Below are positions 12,773 through 12,902 of a stretch of 12,902 nucleotides of DNA, in pieces. Every line of letters begins with the position of its first letter. Within the stretch, counting starts at the first letter, position 1. The DNA comes from Clostridia bacterium. Its GTDB lineage: Bacteria; Bacillota; Clostridia; Oscillospirales; Acutalibacteraceae. Under the pieces are notes generated by a model that worked only from the letters and a program-made list of their open reading frames with translations, did not search any database and was not told where the DNA came from. The stretch spans positions 1 to 12,902 of the forward strand of contig CAAEIM010000178.1 of NCBI GenBank assembly GCA_900755995.1. The letters run 5' to 3'. The position numbers and the translations under genes were made by a program.

Positions 12773-12902
12773 AATTAGTATAATTTAGTTGTAAAAATAT
12801 AAACCGCAGATTGTAAAATGAAGATGCAATAGTAAAAAAGAATATCCATAGCAAAGATCTTGTAGTAGAATTGAGTTGCTAGACACCAATTCGAAAGGAT
12901 CA
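12773..12902. other. Window-edge sequence without a callable gene
   Basis: No gene can be supported. A 21-codon plus-strand stretch (12817-12882) reads VKKNIHSKDLVVELSC to a stop but lacks a start in the window. GAAAGGATCA at the very end looks like a plus-strand ribosome binding site for a gene beyond 12902. Whether this is a junction with a mobile element cannot be judged from 130 bases. Confidence 0.4.

Noticed and set aside
12817..12882. Short plus-strand reading VKKNIHSKDLVVELSC as a gene end
   Set aside because: Only 21 codons, preceded by a stop and without a start; no family could be recognised.
1..12902. tRNA, rRNA, CRISPR array or insertion-sequence transposase
   Set aside because: None was seen on either strand; no regular spaced repeats and no transposase motifs were found.

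Overview
The window looks like a low-to-moderate GC Firmicutes chromosome, most likely class Clostridia and possibly Ruminococcaceae-like. I infer this from the ctsR-mcsA-mcsB-clpC operon, a SigH-type sigma factor, B. subtilis-like Shine-Dalgarno sites and sigma-A promoters. The genus cannot be fixed from the sequence. Two parts differ clearly. Bases 1 to about 8,750 hold conserved, well-spaced housekeeping and stress genes. Bases 8,751 to the end are visibly more AT-rich and hold unfamiliar membrane-anchored proteins, a broken gene and a partial duplication.

Region by region: (1) On the minus strand, a partial trmK (tRNA adenine-22 methyltransferase) lies downstream of a small DUF1858 redox-disulfide protein. 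The pair has its own sigma-A promoter and an unusual leader of four successive hairpins. (2) At 677-5139, also on the minus strand, is the complete class III heat-shock operon: CtsR repressor, McsA adaptor, McsB arginine kinase and ClpC unfoldase. Two adjoining CtsR operators (four heptads) cover its promoter. McsA activates McsB, which phosphorylates arginines on CtsR and on substrates, and ClpC (with ClpP, encoded elsewhere) degrades them. (3) Divergent from ctsR is a RelB/DinJ-type antitoxin with no visible toxin partner. The shared intergenic region holds a third CtsR-like operator. (4) yifB/comM-like AAA+ ATPase on the minus strand, back to back with a sigH-like sigma factor and a small double zinc-ribbon protein on the plus strand. 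The latter two end at a strong terminator. (5) At 8751-12637, all on the minus strand, are a membrane-anchored stand-alone propeptide-like (FTP/PepSY) protein, a small single-pass protein, a seven-segment membrane protein with an exterior C-terminal domain, a frameshifted pseudogene, and another single-pass exported protein. The 3' end of this last gene is repeated in degraded form just upstream of it.

The best candidates for something undescribed are the membrane/exported cluster at 8751-12772 and the hairpin-rich leader at 487-602. The orphan antitoxin next to CtsR is a plausible, testable regulatory link. No tRNA, rRNA, CRISPR array or clear insertion sequence was seen.
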